Program-made: the position numbers and the translations under genes
NCBI GenBank assembly: GCA_023391175.1
Contig: JAEWBL010000183.1
Location: 1 to 8,741 of the forward strand
Source of the DNA: Pseudomonadota bacterium
GTDB taxonomy: Bacteria; Pseudomonadota; Alphaproteobacteria; Rhizobiales; Xanthobacteraceae
Direction of reading: 5' to 3'
Length of the DNA stretch: 8,741 nucleotides
Shown: positions 1 to 5,925 of the stretch, one piece after another
Layout: every line of letters starts with the position of its first letter
Position numbering within the stretch: the first letter of the stretch is position 1
The notes under the pieces: model-generated
Database searches by the model: none
What the model was told of the DNA's origin: nothing
The model's input: the letters and a program-made list of their open reading frames with translations, nothing else

Positions 1-112
1 TCTTGATGAGGTGCAGGGCCACCCGGCGCGCCGAACGCGGGCCGAGGCCCGGAAGCCGGGCCAGAAGCTGGATCAGACGCTCGATTTCGGGGCCGGCGAC
101 GGCACGTGGCAT
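1..112 (-). CDS. recR: Recombination mediator protein RecR, N-terminal part (cut by window edge)
   Basis: RecR acts with RecF and RecO in the cytoplasm to load RecA at single-strand gaps during recombinational repair. Only the first 37 codons are present; the gene continues beyond the left edge. The visible protein starts [20 protein letters not shown] and goes on with [10 protein letters not shown] and VALHLIK. This is the characteristic RecR amino terminus: a helix followed by the helix-hairpin-helix segment (about residues 20-30) that binds DNA. The ATG at 112 is preceded by GAGG five bases upstream, a fair ribosome binding site, and matches the usual family start. In most relatives recR directly follows dnaX and ybaB/ebfC. 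Here no such gene lies upstream, and almost 700 bases separate recR from the next gene, mucR, which is divergent. The identity rests on a short but very typical stretch. Confidence 0.9.
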   Translation of the reverse strand, partial: MPRAVAGPEIERLIQLLARLPGLGPRSARRVALHLIK

Positions 113-718
113 GGCATCCTCGTCCCCGCCGCGCGGGAAGCCCTGGCGCGGCTGATGCGTTCCCGGGGCGCCATCACACCGCAAATCTGAAAACCGCCCT
201 TGCCCGGGCCGGGACGGCCCCACCTAACGCGGTTCGCACCCGTGCGCCAGCGTAAACGACATGGCTCCCATGCGTTCGCTACCGACAAGCTCAAGACGGC
301 CCTGCGTTCCGCCAAAGCAGGGCAGGGCAGGCAGCGACGCCAGGGAAACCTCGGCCGGCGTCGCACTCGAAAGTTGTACAAATCGAAGCATGTACTTGTT
401 GCCGGCCTGACAGAAGAACAGCGCATGCCGCCCTCGCCCTAGTATCTCCCCGGCTATGGACGCCCTGCCTTCAACGCCGGCAGGCCGGGAACACTTCCGG
501 GTGCCGTTGTTTTCATCTGTCCAGCCCCCGATTCGCTGATCTGACAAGGATCATCTGGCCCGGCTGATCCGGGAATGGCCCCGGCTCGACAGCCGCAAAC
601 CGGCTCTATTGCTCGGTTTTGAAGAGTTTTTCCGTGTGGATTGTATTTACAAGACGAGGTGATATAGATTAACCGTGAAACTTAGTCAGCCGATGCGGCG
701 TCAGCCCAGGCGGAGCAT
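113..718. other. Gene-poor intergenic region between recR and mucR
   Basis: About 600 bases hold no convincing gene. Short open frames exist on both strands, but their translations are rich in Arg, Pro and Ser, have no recognisable motif and lack good ribosome binding sites. I see no tRNA, no SRP RNA core and no remnant of ybaB or dnaX. Visible small structures are a perfect TTGTACAA palindrome at 374-381 and a hairpin with arms CCTGCC at 464-469 and GGCAGG at 479-484. There is also a TGATC/GATCA inverted repeat at 537-541 and 549-553, and a 5-base inverted repeat TTGTA-TT-TACAA at 641-652. The region must carry the recR promoter (minus) and the mucR promoter (plus). The last part, from about 600, is clearly more AT-rich than the rest of the window. 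Confidence 0.6.
619..674 (+). promoter_or_regulatory. Candidate mucR promoter/operator in an AT-rich patch
   Basis: This is the most AT-rich patch in a very GC-rich window. Two weak sigma-70-like pairings can be drawn: TTGAAG (619-624), 17 bases, TGTATT (642-647); or TTGTAT (641-646), 16 bases, TATAGA (663-668). The inverted repeat TTGTATTTACAA (641-652) overlaps both. TTAACC at 669-674 equals a CtrA half-site. MucR-family proteins bind AT-rich DNA and often control their own gene, so autoregulation here is plausible. Which element is used cannot be decided by eye. Confidence 0.3.
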
Positions 719-805
719 GTGATCGAGGATCATCCTGACCCGATCGCATTCGAACCGCTCCCCGCATTGCCCGCTCGCCATAGCGAAGAACAGAAAGGGA
801 CTCCC

Positions 806-1270
806 GTGAGCGACTCCGCGTCCAATACTCCGTCGCCGAGCTTCATCGACTTCACCGCGGACATCGTTGCCGCGTACGTGAGCAACAACAGCGTCGCGGC
901 CGCCGAGCTTCCCGGTCTCATCGAGTCCGTCTATCGCGCGCTCGGCCAGCTGGGCACGCCGGCCGCGCCGCAGGTGGAAGAGCAGAAGCCGGCCGTGCCG
1001 CTCAAGAAGTCGGTGACGCCCGAATACATCATCTGCCTGGAAGACGGGAAGAAGTTCAAGTCTCTGAAGCGGCACCTGCGCACCAGCTACGGCATGACCC
1101 CCGAGGCTTACCGCGAGAAGTGGGGCCTGCCGAAGGATTATCCCATGGTCGCCCCGGCCTATGCTGCGGCCCGCTCCGAACTCGCCAAGAACATGGGCCT
1201 CGGCCAGACCCGCAAGAAGGCGCCCGTCGCCCCTGCGAAGAAGACCACCCGTCGCAAGGCGGCGGCCTGA
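806..1270 (+). CDS. mucR: Ros/MucR family transcriptional regulator
   Basis: This is a small DNA-binding regulator of the Ros/MucR family, which in alphaproteobacteria controls surface polysaccharide, motility, symbiosis or virulence genes and cell-cycle genes. The protein has 154 residues. Residues 11-48 ([18 protein letters not shown] onward) form the conserved N-terminal oligomerisation region. Residues 72-131 form the Ros-type finger domain, with [29 protein letters not shown] and [18 protein letters not shown]. Cys77, Asp80 and His90 occupy ligand positions, but Ser94-Tyr95 stand where the last His is expected, so zinc binding is doubtful. The tail (134-154) is basic and rich in Lys, Arg and Ala. 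The GTG at 806 is chosen because AAAGGGA lies just upstream and the family begins at this point; the frame stays open back to a GTG at 719 that lacks a comparable site. The gene stands alone and ends at a strong terminator. Confidence 0.93.
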   Translation: MSDSASNTPSPSFIDFTADIVAAYVSNNSVAAAELPGLIESVYRALGQLGTPAAPQVEEQKPAVPLKKSVTPEYIICLEDGKKFKSLKRHLRTSYGMTPEAYREKWGLPKDYPMVAPAYAAARSELAKNMGLGQTRKKAPVAPAKKTTRRKAAA

Positions 1271-1281
1271 TTTTTTCAGAT

Positions 1282-1313
1282 CTGGCCGCGTCGTCGCAAG
1301 AAGACGCGGCCAG
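1282..1313. repeat. Perfect 11-base stem hairpin after mucR
   Basis: CTGGCCGCGTC at 1282-1292 is exactly complementary to GACGCGGCCAG at 1303-1313, with a 10-base loop. Allowing one bulged base, the stem extends by about four further pairs. It starts 11 bases after the mucR stop and is preceded, not followed, by six T residues. It therefore is not a canonical terminator on either strand. It may protect the 3' end of the mucR transcript or help the next hairpin end transcription. Confidence 0.65.
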
Positions 1314-1327
1314 GATCTCAACGAAGC

Positions 1328-1357
1328 AAGGCCGGGCAGATGCCCGGCCTTTTTCTT
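1328..1357 (+). terminator. Rho-independent terminator of mucR
   Basis: AAGGCCGGGC (1328-1337) pairs perfectly with GCCCGGCCTT (1342-1351) around a four-base AGAT loop, and is followed by TTTCTT. This is a classic intrinsic terminator for plus-strand transcription from mucR. It lies only about 20 bases from the end of convergent parB. In the minus direction the stem is followed by a poorer T tract, so any action on parB would be weaker. Confidence 0.88.
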
Positions 1358-1375
1358 AGTCCAATTCGGCAGACG

Positions 1376-2269
1376 TCAATCCAGGCCGAGCCTGCGGCAG
1401 ATTTCGTCGAGCTGGTCGAGGCTCGCGTAGCGGATGCGCAGTTCGCCCGCATCGCCCTTGCCCTCAAGACTTACGGCCAACCCCAGCGCATCAGTCAGCC
1501 GCTTCTCCAGCGCGCGGGTGTCTGCACTCTTGCGCTCCGGGGCGGGAGCCGGCAGACCGCGCCCATTCACCGGGGCAGGGGGCGTCTTCGCCTTGGACAG
1601 GGCTTCCACATCCCGAACGGTGAGACCTTTGGCGATCACCTCGCGGGCGACCTTTTCGGGATCGGAGACGGCGAGAAGGGCCCGCGCATGGCCGGCGCTG
1701 AGCCGCCCCTCCGCCAGATGCCCCTTCACGGAGGCGGGCAATTTCAGCAGCCGCAGCGTGTTCGCGATGTGACTGCGGCTTTTGCCGATGACCTTGGACA
1801 AATCGTTCTGGTTGTATTGGAACTCGTCCATCAGGGCCTCGTAGCCCTGCGCCTCTTCCACCGGATTGAGGTCGGCGCGCTGGACGTTCTCGATGATGGC
1901 GACTTCCAGCGCCTCCCGATCACTGAGTTCCAGCACCACCACCGGAACCTCATGCAGGCTCGCCCGCTGAGCGGCGCGCCAGCGGCGCTCGCCAGCGACG
2001 ATCTCGAAGCTGTCCGAGCCCTTCAGTGGCCGCACCACGATGGGCTGGATGATGCCCTTTTCGCGGATGGAGGCGGTGAGATCTTCCAGCCCCTCCTCCA
2101 GAAAGGCCCGGCGCGGGTTGCGCGGGTTCGCCTTCACTTGCTCGATGGGCATGCGCCGCGGCCCGCCCCGCGGGCCTGTGCCGCGCGCCGGCGCCGCCTG
2201 CGGCTCCCCCATCTCGCCGATCAGCGCGGCAAGCCCCCGCCCGAGCCGGGAGCGCTGTTCATCCGCCAT
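1376..2269 (-). CDS. parB: Chromosome partitioning protein ParB
   Basis: ParB binds parS, spreads along the DNA as a CTP-dependent clamp, and is moved by ParA to separate newly copied origins. The protein has 297 residues. The N-terminal RSRLGRGLAALIGE (6-19) is the segment that touches ParA. The CTP-binding domain (about 38-145) contains GERRWRAAQRA (93-103) and ENVQRADLNPVEEAQGY (127-143). The helix-turn-helix that reads parS is around 155-178 (IGKSRSHIANTLRLLKLP). A Pro/Ala-rich linker (about 228-248) leads to the C-terminal dimerisation domain (about 250-297). The ATG at 2269 is chosen because the conserved N-terminus begins there; the frame is open further upstream but overlaps parA. Only 26 bases separate it from the parA stop, with a modest GAGGGA-type site, so the two are co-transcribed. 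All key motifs are intact. Confidence 0.97.
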   Translation of the reverse strand: MADEQRSRLGRGLAALIGEMGEPQAAPARGTGPRGGPRRMPIEQVKANPRNPRRAFLEEGLEDLTASIREKGIIQPIVVRPLKGSDSFEIVAGERRWRAAQRASLHEVPVVVLELSDREALEVAIIENVQRADLNPVEEAQGYEALMDEFQYNQNDLSKVIGKSRSHIANTLRLLKLPASVKGHLAEGRLSAGHARALLAVSDPEKVAREVIAKGLTVRDVEALSKAKTPPAPVNGRGLPAPAPERKSADTRALEKRLTDALGLAVSLEGKGDAGELRIRYASLDQLDEICRRLGLD

Positions 2270-2295
2270 CTTGGTCCCGTCCCTCTGGTCTTCTG

Positions 2296-3141
2296 TCAGG
2301 CCGCAGCCGCCGCCCGTGCCGCCCGTTCGCGCTGGATCACCTCCGACGCGAGCCGCAAATAGGCCTGGGAGCCCAGGCACTTGAGGTCATAAAGCAGGAC
2401 CGGCTTGCCATAGGAGGGCGCTTCCGAGACACGCACGTTCCGGGGGATGATGGTCTCATAGACCTTGTCCCCCATGAACTGACGCACGTCCTGCACCACC
2501 TGCTCCGAGAGGTTGTTGCGGCCGTCATACATGGTCAAAACGATGCCGTGGATGGTGAGGCTGGGGTTGAGCCCCACCCGAACCTGCTCCACCGTCTTCA
2601 TCAGCTGGGAGAGACCTTCCAGCGCGAAGAATTCGCACTGCAACGGCACCACGATGGCGTCCGCCGCCGCCATGGCATTGACGGTAAGGAGCGACAGGGA
2701 CGGGGGGCAGTCCACCAGCACATAGGAGAAGCGCGGCGCCTCCGGATCGGCGGCGAGGGCTTTGAGGGCATCTCGCAGGCGATAGGCGCGGTCACGCTCG
2801 GCGGCGATTTCCAGCTCCAGCCCGGAGAGATCGAGGGTGGAGGGCGCCACATAGAGCTGCGGAACCCCGGTCGGCATCACGGTCTCACGCATGGTGGCTT
2901 CACCCACCAGCACGTCGTAGGTGGAGACATTGCGCGACCGGCGGTCGATCCCGAGGCCGGTGGAGGCGTTGCCCTGGGGATCAAGGTCCACCACCAGCAC
3001 GGTCTCGCCGATGGCCGCCAGCGCGGTGCCGAGATTGATGGCCGTGGTGGTCTTGCCCACGCCGCCCTTCTGGTTGGCGAGCGCCAGCACGCGCGGCGAC
3101 GGGGAAAGATCGGCTCCCGAGGAATAATCAGCCTGGCTCAT
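2296..3141 (-). CDS. parA: Chromosome partitioning ATPase ParA (Soj type)
   Basis: ParA is a deviant-Walker ATPase that binds non-specific DNA as an ATP dimer and positions ParB-parS complexes on the nucleoid. The protein has 281 residues and lacks an N-terminal helix-turn-helix, as in chromosomal rather than P1-type plasmid ParA. Walker A is QKGGVGKTTTA at 24-34, including the signature Lys. The A' motif VVDLDPQGNAST is at 50-61, and Walker B is VLVDCPPS at 141-148. Residues IIPRNVRVSEAPSYGKPVLLYD (230-251, quoted in part as IIPRNVRVSEAPSYGKP) are typical of Soj proteins. The tail is an Ala run. The ATG at 3141 is taken because the family start (MSQ...) and AAGGGGA nine bases upstream agree. 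The frame remains open upstream into rsmG, but that extension is Arg-rich and unlike the family. It is followed directly by parB. Confidence 0.97.
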   Translation of the reverse strand: MSQADYSSGADLSPSPRVLALANQKGGVGKTTTAINLGTALAAIGETVLVVDLDPQGNASTGLGIDRRSRNVSTYDVLVGEATMRETVMPTGVPQLYVAPSTLDLSGLELEIAAERDRAYRLRDALKALAADPEAPRFSYVLVDCPPSLSLLTVNAMAAADAIVVPLQCEFFALEGLSQLMKTVEQVRVGLNPSLTIHGIVLTMYDGRNNLSEQVVQDVRQFMGDKVYETIIPRNVRVSEAPSYGKPVLLYDLKCLGSQAYLRLASEVIQRERAARAAAAA

Positions 3142-3245
3142 GGCCCGTGGTCCCCTTGGATCTGGTTCCGCGCGGCGCGCCCCGCGGATGAGAACGTCCA
3201 CCGGGCGGCGCCGGCCTTGTGCGGCGCGCCTTCCCGGCGGGGTGG
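3142..3245 (-). other. GC-rich spacer between rsmG and parA with a repeated 10-mer
   Basis: This 104-base spacer is the widest gap within the five-gene block. It contains GCGGCGCGCC twice (3172-3181 and 3221-3230, 49 bases apart), each able to take part in GC hairpins. There is no T tract that would make a terminator. It could hold an internal promoter for parAB, but I cannot point to convincing -35/-10 elements. Confidence 0.4.
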
Positions 3246-3902
3246 CTATTTGCTGCTGCGCCTGGCGCTCCTCACGAGAAGAACCTGCGCCTCTCGGTCG
3301 CTGACGCTGGCGCGAAGATCGCAATCGAGTGTCCAGCCTTTGCGGGCTTCGGTCAATTCGCGTTCGGCGTCGCGGCCCTTGGGAAACACCCCGAGCGCGC
3401 CGGCGGCGAGGAACGGCTCCGCCAGCTCCAGGAGCTTCGGTAGAGGCGCCAGCGCACGCGCCGAAACCACCTGCGTTCCCGGCGCAAGGGCTTGGGAAAC
3501 CTGCTCGATCCGCTGGGCATGGACGCTTGCCGGAAGCTCCGCCGCCCGTGCCGCCTCGCGCAGGAAGGCGGACTTGCGGGTGTCGCTCTCGACAAGATGG
3601 ATTTCGGCGCCCGGCCGCTCGGTCAGAGCCGCCGCGACCACGAGCCCGGGGAATCCCCCGCCAGAGCCAAGGTCAACCCACCGGGCCGCGTCCGCCGGAA
3701 CATGGTTAATCAATTGCAGCGAATCGGCGATATGCCGGCTCCAGACGTCCGGCAGCGTAGCCGGCGCAACCAGATTGATGGTCTTCTGCCACTTGCGCAG
3801 CAGGTCGGCGATGATGTCGAGCCGGCGCAGTGTTTCACGTGAAACCATCCGCTCGACTACGGCGCGCCCCGCGTCGTCACCAGCGGCAGATGCCCCCTTC
3901 AT
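3246..3902 (-). CDS. rsmG: 16S rRNA (guanine(527)-N(7))-methyltransferase RsmG (GidB)
   Basis: RsmG uses S-adenosylmethionine to methylate N7 of G527 in the 530 loop of 16S rRNA; loss of the enzyme is known to give low-level streptomycin resistance. The protein has 218 residues, about normal length. [20 protein letters not shown] (37-56) and HIADSLQL (57-64) are family hallmarks. The SAM-binding glycine loop [12 protein letters not shown] is at 76-87, the acidic strand end HLVESDTRK at 102-110, and [10 protein letters not shown] at 145-154. The ATG at 3902 is chosen because GGAGG lies seven bases upstream; an in-frame GTG at 3929 lacks such a site. Residues 20-24 (VSRET) are encoded by a parS site. 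The gene lies 43 bases after mnmG and 104 before parA. Confidence 0.95.
   Translation of the reverse strand: MKGASAAGDDAGRAVVERMVSRETLRRLDIIADLLRKWQKTINLVAPATLPDVWSRHIADSLQLINHVPADAARWVDLGSGGGFPGLVVAAALTERPGAEIHLVESDTRKSAFLREAARAAELPASVHAQRIEQVSQALAPGTQVVSARALAPLPKLLELAEPFLAAGALGVFPKGRDAERELTEARKGWTLDCDLRASVSDREAQVLLVRSARRSSK
3831..3846. other. parS: parS centromere site inside rsmG (15/16 match)
   Basis: TGTTTCACGTGAAACC matches the palindromic parS consensus TGTTTCACGTGAAACA at 15 of 16 positions; only the last base differs. It lies in the 5' part of rsmG, where the minus-strand reading gives the codons for Val-Ser-Arg-Glu-Thr. It is about 1.6 kb from the start of parB and about 2.07 kb from the second site at 5896. 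It should be bound by the ParB encoded next to it and act in origin segregation. Confidence 0.92.
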
Positions 3903-3921
3903 CAGCGAGCCTCCATCCCCG

Positions 3922-3930
3922 TGATCCACA
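3922..3930 (+). other. Candidate DnaA box (TGATCCACA)
   Basis: TGATCCACA differs from the classical DnaA box TTATCCACA by one base and equals the G-box form described for the Caulobacter origin. It lies in the 43-base gap between mnmG and rsmG, 76 bases from a parS site. It is a single site without a cluster or an AT-rich unwinding region, so it is not evidence of oriC here. Chance occurrence is possible. Confidence 0.3.
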
Positions 3931-3945
3931 GCCCGCTTGACGGCG

Positions 3946-5823
3946 TCATGCGGATCGCCCGCCGGCCCGCCGCGCGTGGGTGGCGATCAGCGCGAGCGCG
4001 GCCGGGGTCATTCCCTCCATGCGGCCCGCCTGGCCCACCGTCCGCGGGCGCACTCGCTCCAGCTTCTGCTTCAGCTCGTTCGACAGCCCCGGCAGGTCGG
4101 CATAGGACAGCCCTTCCGGCAGGGCGAGCGCCTCGTCCTTGCGCAGGGTGTGGATGTCCGCAGCCTGCCGCTCCAGGTAGACCGCATACTTCGCATCGAT
4201 CTCCACCTGCTCCGCGATGGCAGGGGGAAGCGCGGACAGCTCGGGCCAGATCATCGCGAGCCGCGCCATGTCGATGTCGGGGTAGGCGAGAAGGTCGAAG
4301 GCGCTTCGGCGCTGGCCGTCCCTGTTCACGGAAAGCCCGTGCCGCGCCCCTTCAGTAGGGGTCAGCGCGAGGCTGCGGGTGAGCGCCCGCGCCGCCTCCA
4401 GCGCCTGTGCGCGTTTCCGGAAATGCGTGACCCGTTCGGCACCCACCAGCCCCAGTTCCGAGCCACGGGCGGTCAGGCGCTGGTCGGCATTGTCGGCCCG
4501 CAGCGTGAGCCGATATTCGGCACGCGAGGTGAACATGCGGTAGGGCTCGCTCACGCCGCGCGTGACCAGATCGTCCACCATCACGCCCAAATAGGCCTCG
4601 GCCCGGTCGAGCACGATCCCGTCCGATCCGCCAGCGCGTCGGGCCGCATTGAGGCCGGCGAGCAGCCCTTGGGCAGCCGCCTCCTCATAGCCCGTGGTGC
4701 CGTTGATCTGGCCGGCGAGGAACAGGCCGGCCACGCGCTTCGTCTCCAGGGTGGGCGCAAGCTCGCGCGGGTCCACGTGGTCGTACTCGATGGCATACCC
4801 GGGCCGCAGCACCGCCACCTGTTCCAGACCGGGAATGGTGCGCAGGAAGGCGACCTGCACATCGGCCGGCAGGGAGGTGGACAGGCCATTGGGATAGACG
4901 GTCGGATCGTCCAGCCCCTCCGGCTCCAGGAAAATCTGGTGGCCGTCGCGATCGCCGAAACGGACGATCTTGTCCTCGATGGACGGGCAGTAGCGCGGCC
5001 CGGTGCTGCCGATGCGGCCGGAATACATGGCCGAGCGGGAGAGGTTCTCCCGGATCAGTGCGTGGGTCGCGTGCGTGGTGCGGGTGATGCCGCAGTCCAC
5101 TTGAGGATTGGGGAGGCGCGTGGTGAGCGCCGAAAAAGGCTCCGGCGGATCATCGCCGGCCTGCATCTCGAGGCTGGCCCAATCGATGGTGCCGCCGTCG
5201 AGCCGGGCCGGCGTTCCGGTCTTGAGGCGGCCGAGCGCGAAGCCGAGACGCGAGAGGGCAGGGGAGAGGCCGAGGGCCGGCTTCTCGCCCATGCGCCCGG
5301 CGGGATAGCTCTCTTCGCCGAGATGGATCAGCCCGTTGAGAAAGGTGCCGGTGGTGAGCACCACCGCGCCGCAGGTCAGCTCCCGTCCGTCGGCAAGGCG
5401 CAGCCCGGTCACGCGGCCGTCGCGCACGAGCAGGTCGTCGGCCTCGCCTTCAATCACGACAAGGCCCGACTGCTCGGAGAGCGCCTGCTGCATGGCGCGG
5501 GCATAGAGCTTCCGATCCGCCTGCGCGCGGGGGCCGCGCACCGCCGGCCCCTTCCGGCGGTTGAGCACGCGAAACTGGATGCCACCCTGGTCCGCCACCC
5601 GCCCCATCAGCCCGTCGAGCGCATCGATCTCGCGCACCAGATGGCCCTTGCCGAGACCGCCGATGGCAGGATTGCACGACATGGCGCCGATTGTGGCCTG
5701 CGCATGGGTAACGAGCGCTGTGCGCGCGCCGACACGCGCCGCGGCAGCGGCGGCTTCGCATCCGGCATGTCCGCCACCGACGACAATGACATCGAAGGCG
5801 TGCGGGTGGGGCGTTCCGTTCAT
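3946..5823 (-). CDS. mnmG: tRNA uridine-5-carboxymethylaminomethyl(34) synthesis enzyme MnmG (GidA)
   Basis: MnmG is the FAD-dependent partner of MnmE. Together they install the aminomethyl-type group on C5 of wobble uridine 34 in tRNAs that read split codon boxes. The protein has 625 residues, normal for the family. The FAD-binding [10 protein letters not shown] is at 16-25. [20 protein letters not shown] (48-67) contains Cys50, and [15 protein letters not shown] (275-289) contains Cys279; these correspond to the catalytic cysteines of the E. coli enzyme. [19 protein letters not shown] (369-387) and [20 protein letters not shown] (430-449) are further signatures. The helical C-terminal part (about 540-625), used to bind MnmE and tRNA, is complete. 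The ATG at 5823 fits the family start but has no clear Shine-Dalgarno sequence. The frame is open back to a TTG at 5883, and a perfect hairpin lies in between. Confidence 0.97.
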   Translation of the reverse strand: MNGTPHPHAFDVIVVGGGHAGCEAAAAAARVGARTALVTHAQATIGAMSCNPAIGGLGKGHLVREIDALDGLMGRVADQGGIQFRVLNRRKGPAVRGPRAQADRKLYARAMQQALSEQSGLVVIEGEADDLLVRDGRVTGLRLADGRELTCGAVVLTTGTFLNGLIHLGEESYPAGRMGEKPALGLSPALSRLGFALGRLKTGTPARLDGGTIDWASLEMQAGDDPPEPFSALTTRLPNPQVDCGITRTTHATHALIRENLSRSAMYSGRIGSTGPRYCPSIEDKIVRFGDRDGHQIFLEPEGLDDPTVYPNGLSTSLPADVQVAFLRTIPGLEQVAVLRPGYAIEYDHVDPRELAPTLETKRVAGLFLAGQINGTTGYEEAAAQGLLAGLNAARRAGGSDGIVLDRAEAYLGVMVDDLVTRGVSEPYRMFTSRAEYRLTLRADNADQRLTARGSELGLVGAERVTHFRKRAQALEAARALTRSLALTPTEGARHGLSVNRDGQRRSAFDLLAYPDIDMARLAMIWPELSALPPAIAEQVEIDAKYAVYLERQAADIHTLRKDEALALPEGLSYADLPGLSNELKQKLERVRPRTVGQAGRMEGMTPAALALIATHARRAGGRSA

Positions 5824-5835
5824 GGGGGTCCGGGA

Positions 5836-5856
5836 CAGAGGGATATTACCCCTCTG
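5836..5856 (-). repeat. Perfect inverted repeat just upstream of the mnmG start
   Basis: Read on the minus strand, CAGAGGG, a seven-base loop GTAATAT, and CCCTCTG form a perfect 7-bp stem. It ends 12 bases before the mnmG ATG. The AT-rich loop stands out against the GC-rich surroundings. It could be an RNA hairpin in the mnmG leader that affects translation, or a protein operator. The stem contains the only good Shine-Dalgarno-like run (AGAGGGG) near the start, but too far from the ATG for normal spacing. Confidence 0.55.
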
Positions 5857-5895
5857 GAAACGCCGGTTCTGGGGCGCCGTCAAGGCGGAGCGGAA

Positions 5896-5911
5896 TGTTT
5901 CACGTGAAACA
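5896..5911. other. parS: parS centromere site between mnmE and mnmG (perfect)
   Basis: TGTTTCACGTGAAACA is a perfect 16-base palindrome and equals the widely conserved parS consensus. It lies in the 102-base gap between the mnmE stop (5926) and the mnmG start (5823), outside coding sequence. It probably acts as a ParB loading site together with the site in rsmG. Confidence 0.95.
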
Positions 5912-5925
5912 CGCCGCGCCGGCGC

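Noticed and set aside
2..190. Plus-strand frame open from the left edge, ending in a TGA at 188-190, resembling the tail of a protein
   Set aside because: It mostly overlaps recR in antisense and shows no family motif; openness over 60 codons is common at this GC content.
200..442. 80-codon basic plus-strand open frame in the recR-mucR gap
   Set aside because: No ribosome binding site, no conserved motif, Arg-rich composition from high GC, and overlap with similar-length minus-strand frames.
224..547. 107-codon minus-strand open frame upstream of recR, considered as a possible ybaB/ebfC remnant
   Set aside because: Its translation shows none of the YbaB features (Gln-rich coiled N-terminus, conserved core) and no other family I recognise.
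635..643. Possible DnaA box (complement of TGTGGATTG) upstream of mucR
   Set aside because: Two mismatches to the consensus and no cluster of boxes; not enough to suggest an origin.
664..682. parS-like half-site (CGTGAAAC) upstream of mucR
   Set aside because: Only one half matches; about 10 of 16 positions agree with parS, too few for a ParB site.
719..805. Longer MucR from the GTG at 719
   Set aside because: The extra 29 residues are not typical of the family and the GTG at 806 has a better ribosome binding site at the place where homologues start.
1340..2362. 340-codon plus-strand open frame opposite parB
   Set aside because: It begins within the mucR terminator and runs antisense to complete parB; composition is that of a shadow frame.
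3703..3711. CtrA-like motif (TTAACCAT on the minus strand) inside rsmG
   Set aside because: It lies mid-gene and encodes ordinary RsmG residues (Ile-Asn-His); most likely chance.
2548..3924. 458-codon plus-strand open frame opposite parA and rsmG
   Set aside because: It spans two well-identified minus-strand genes and their spacer, has low-complexity Arg/Ala/Ser sequence and no recognisable domain.
3937..5907. 656-codon plus-strand open frame opposite mnmG
   Set aside because: It lies antisense to a complete, motif-rich mnmG. Its translation is rich in Arg, Gly, His and Gln with no family motif. Long antisense frames are expected in GC-rich genes.
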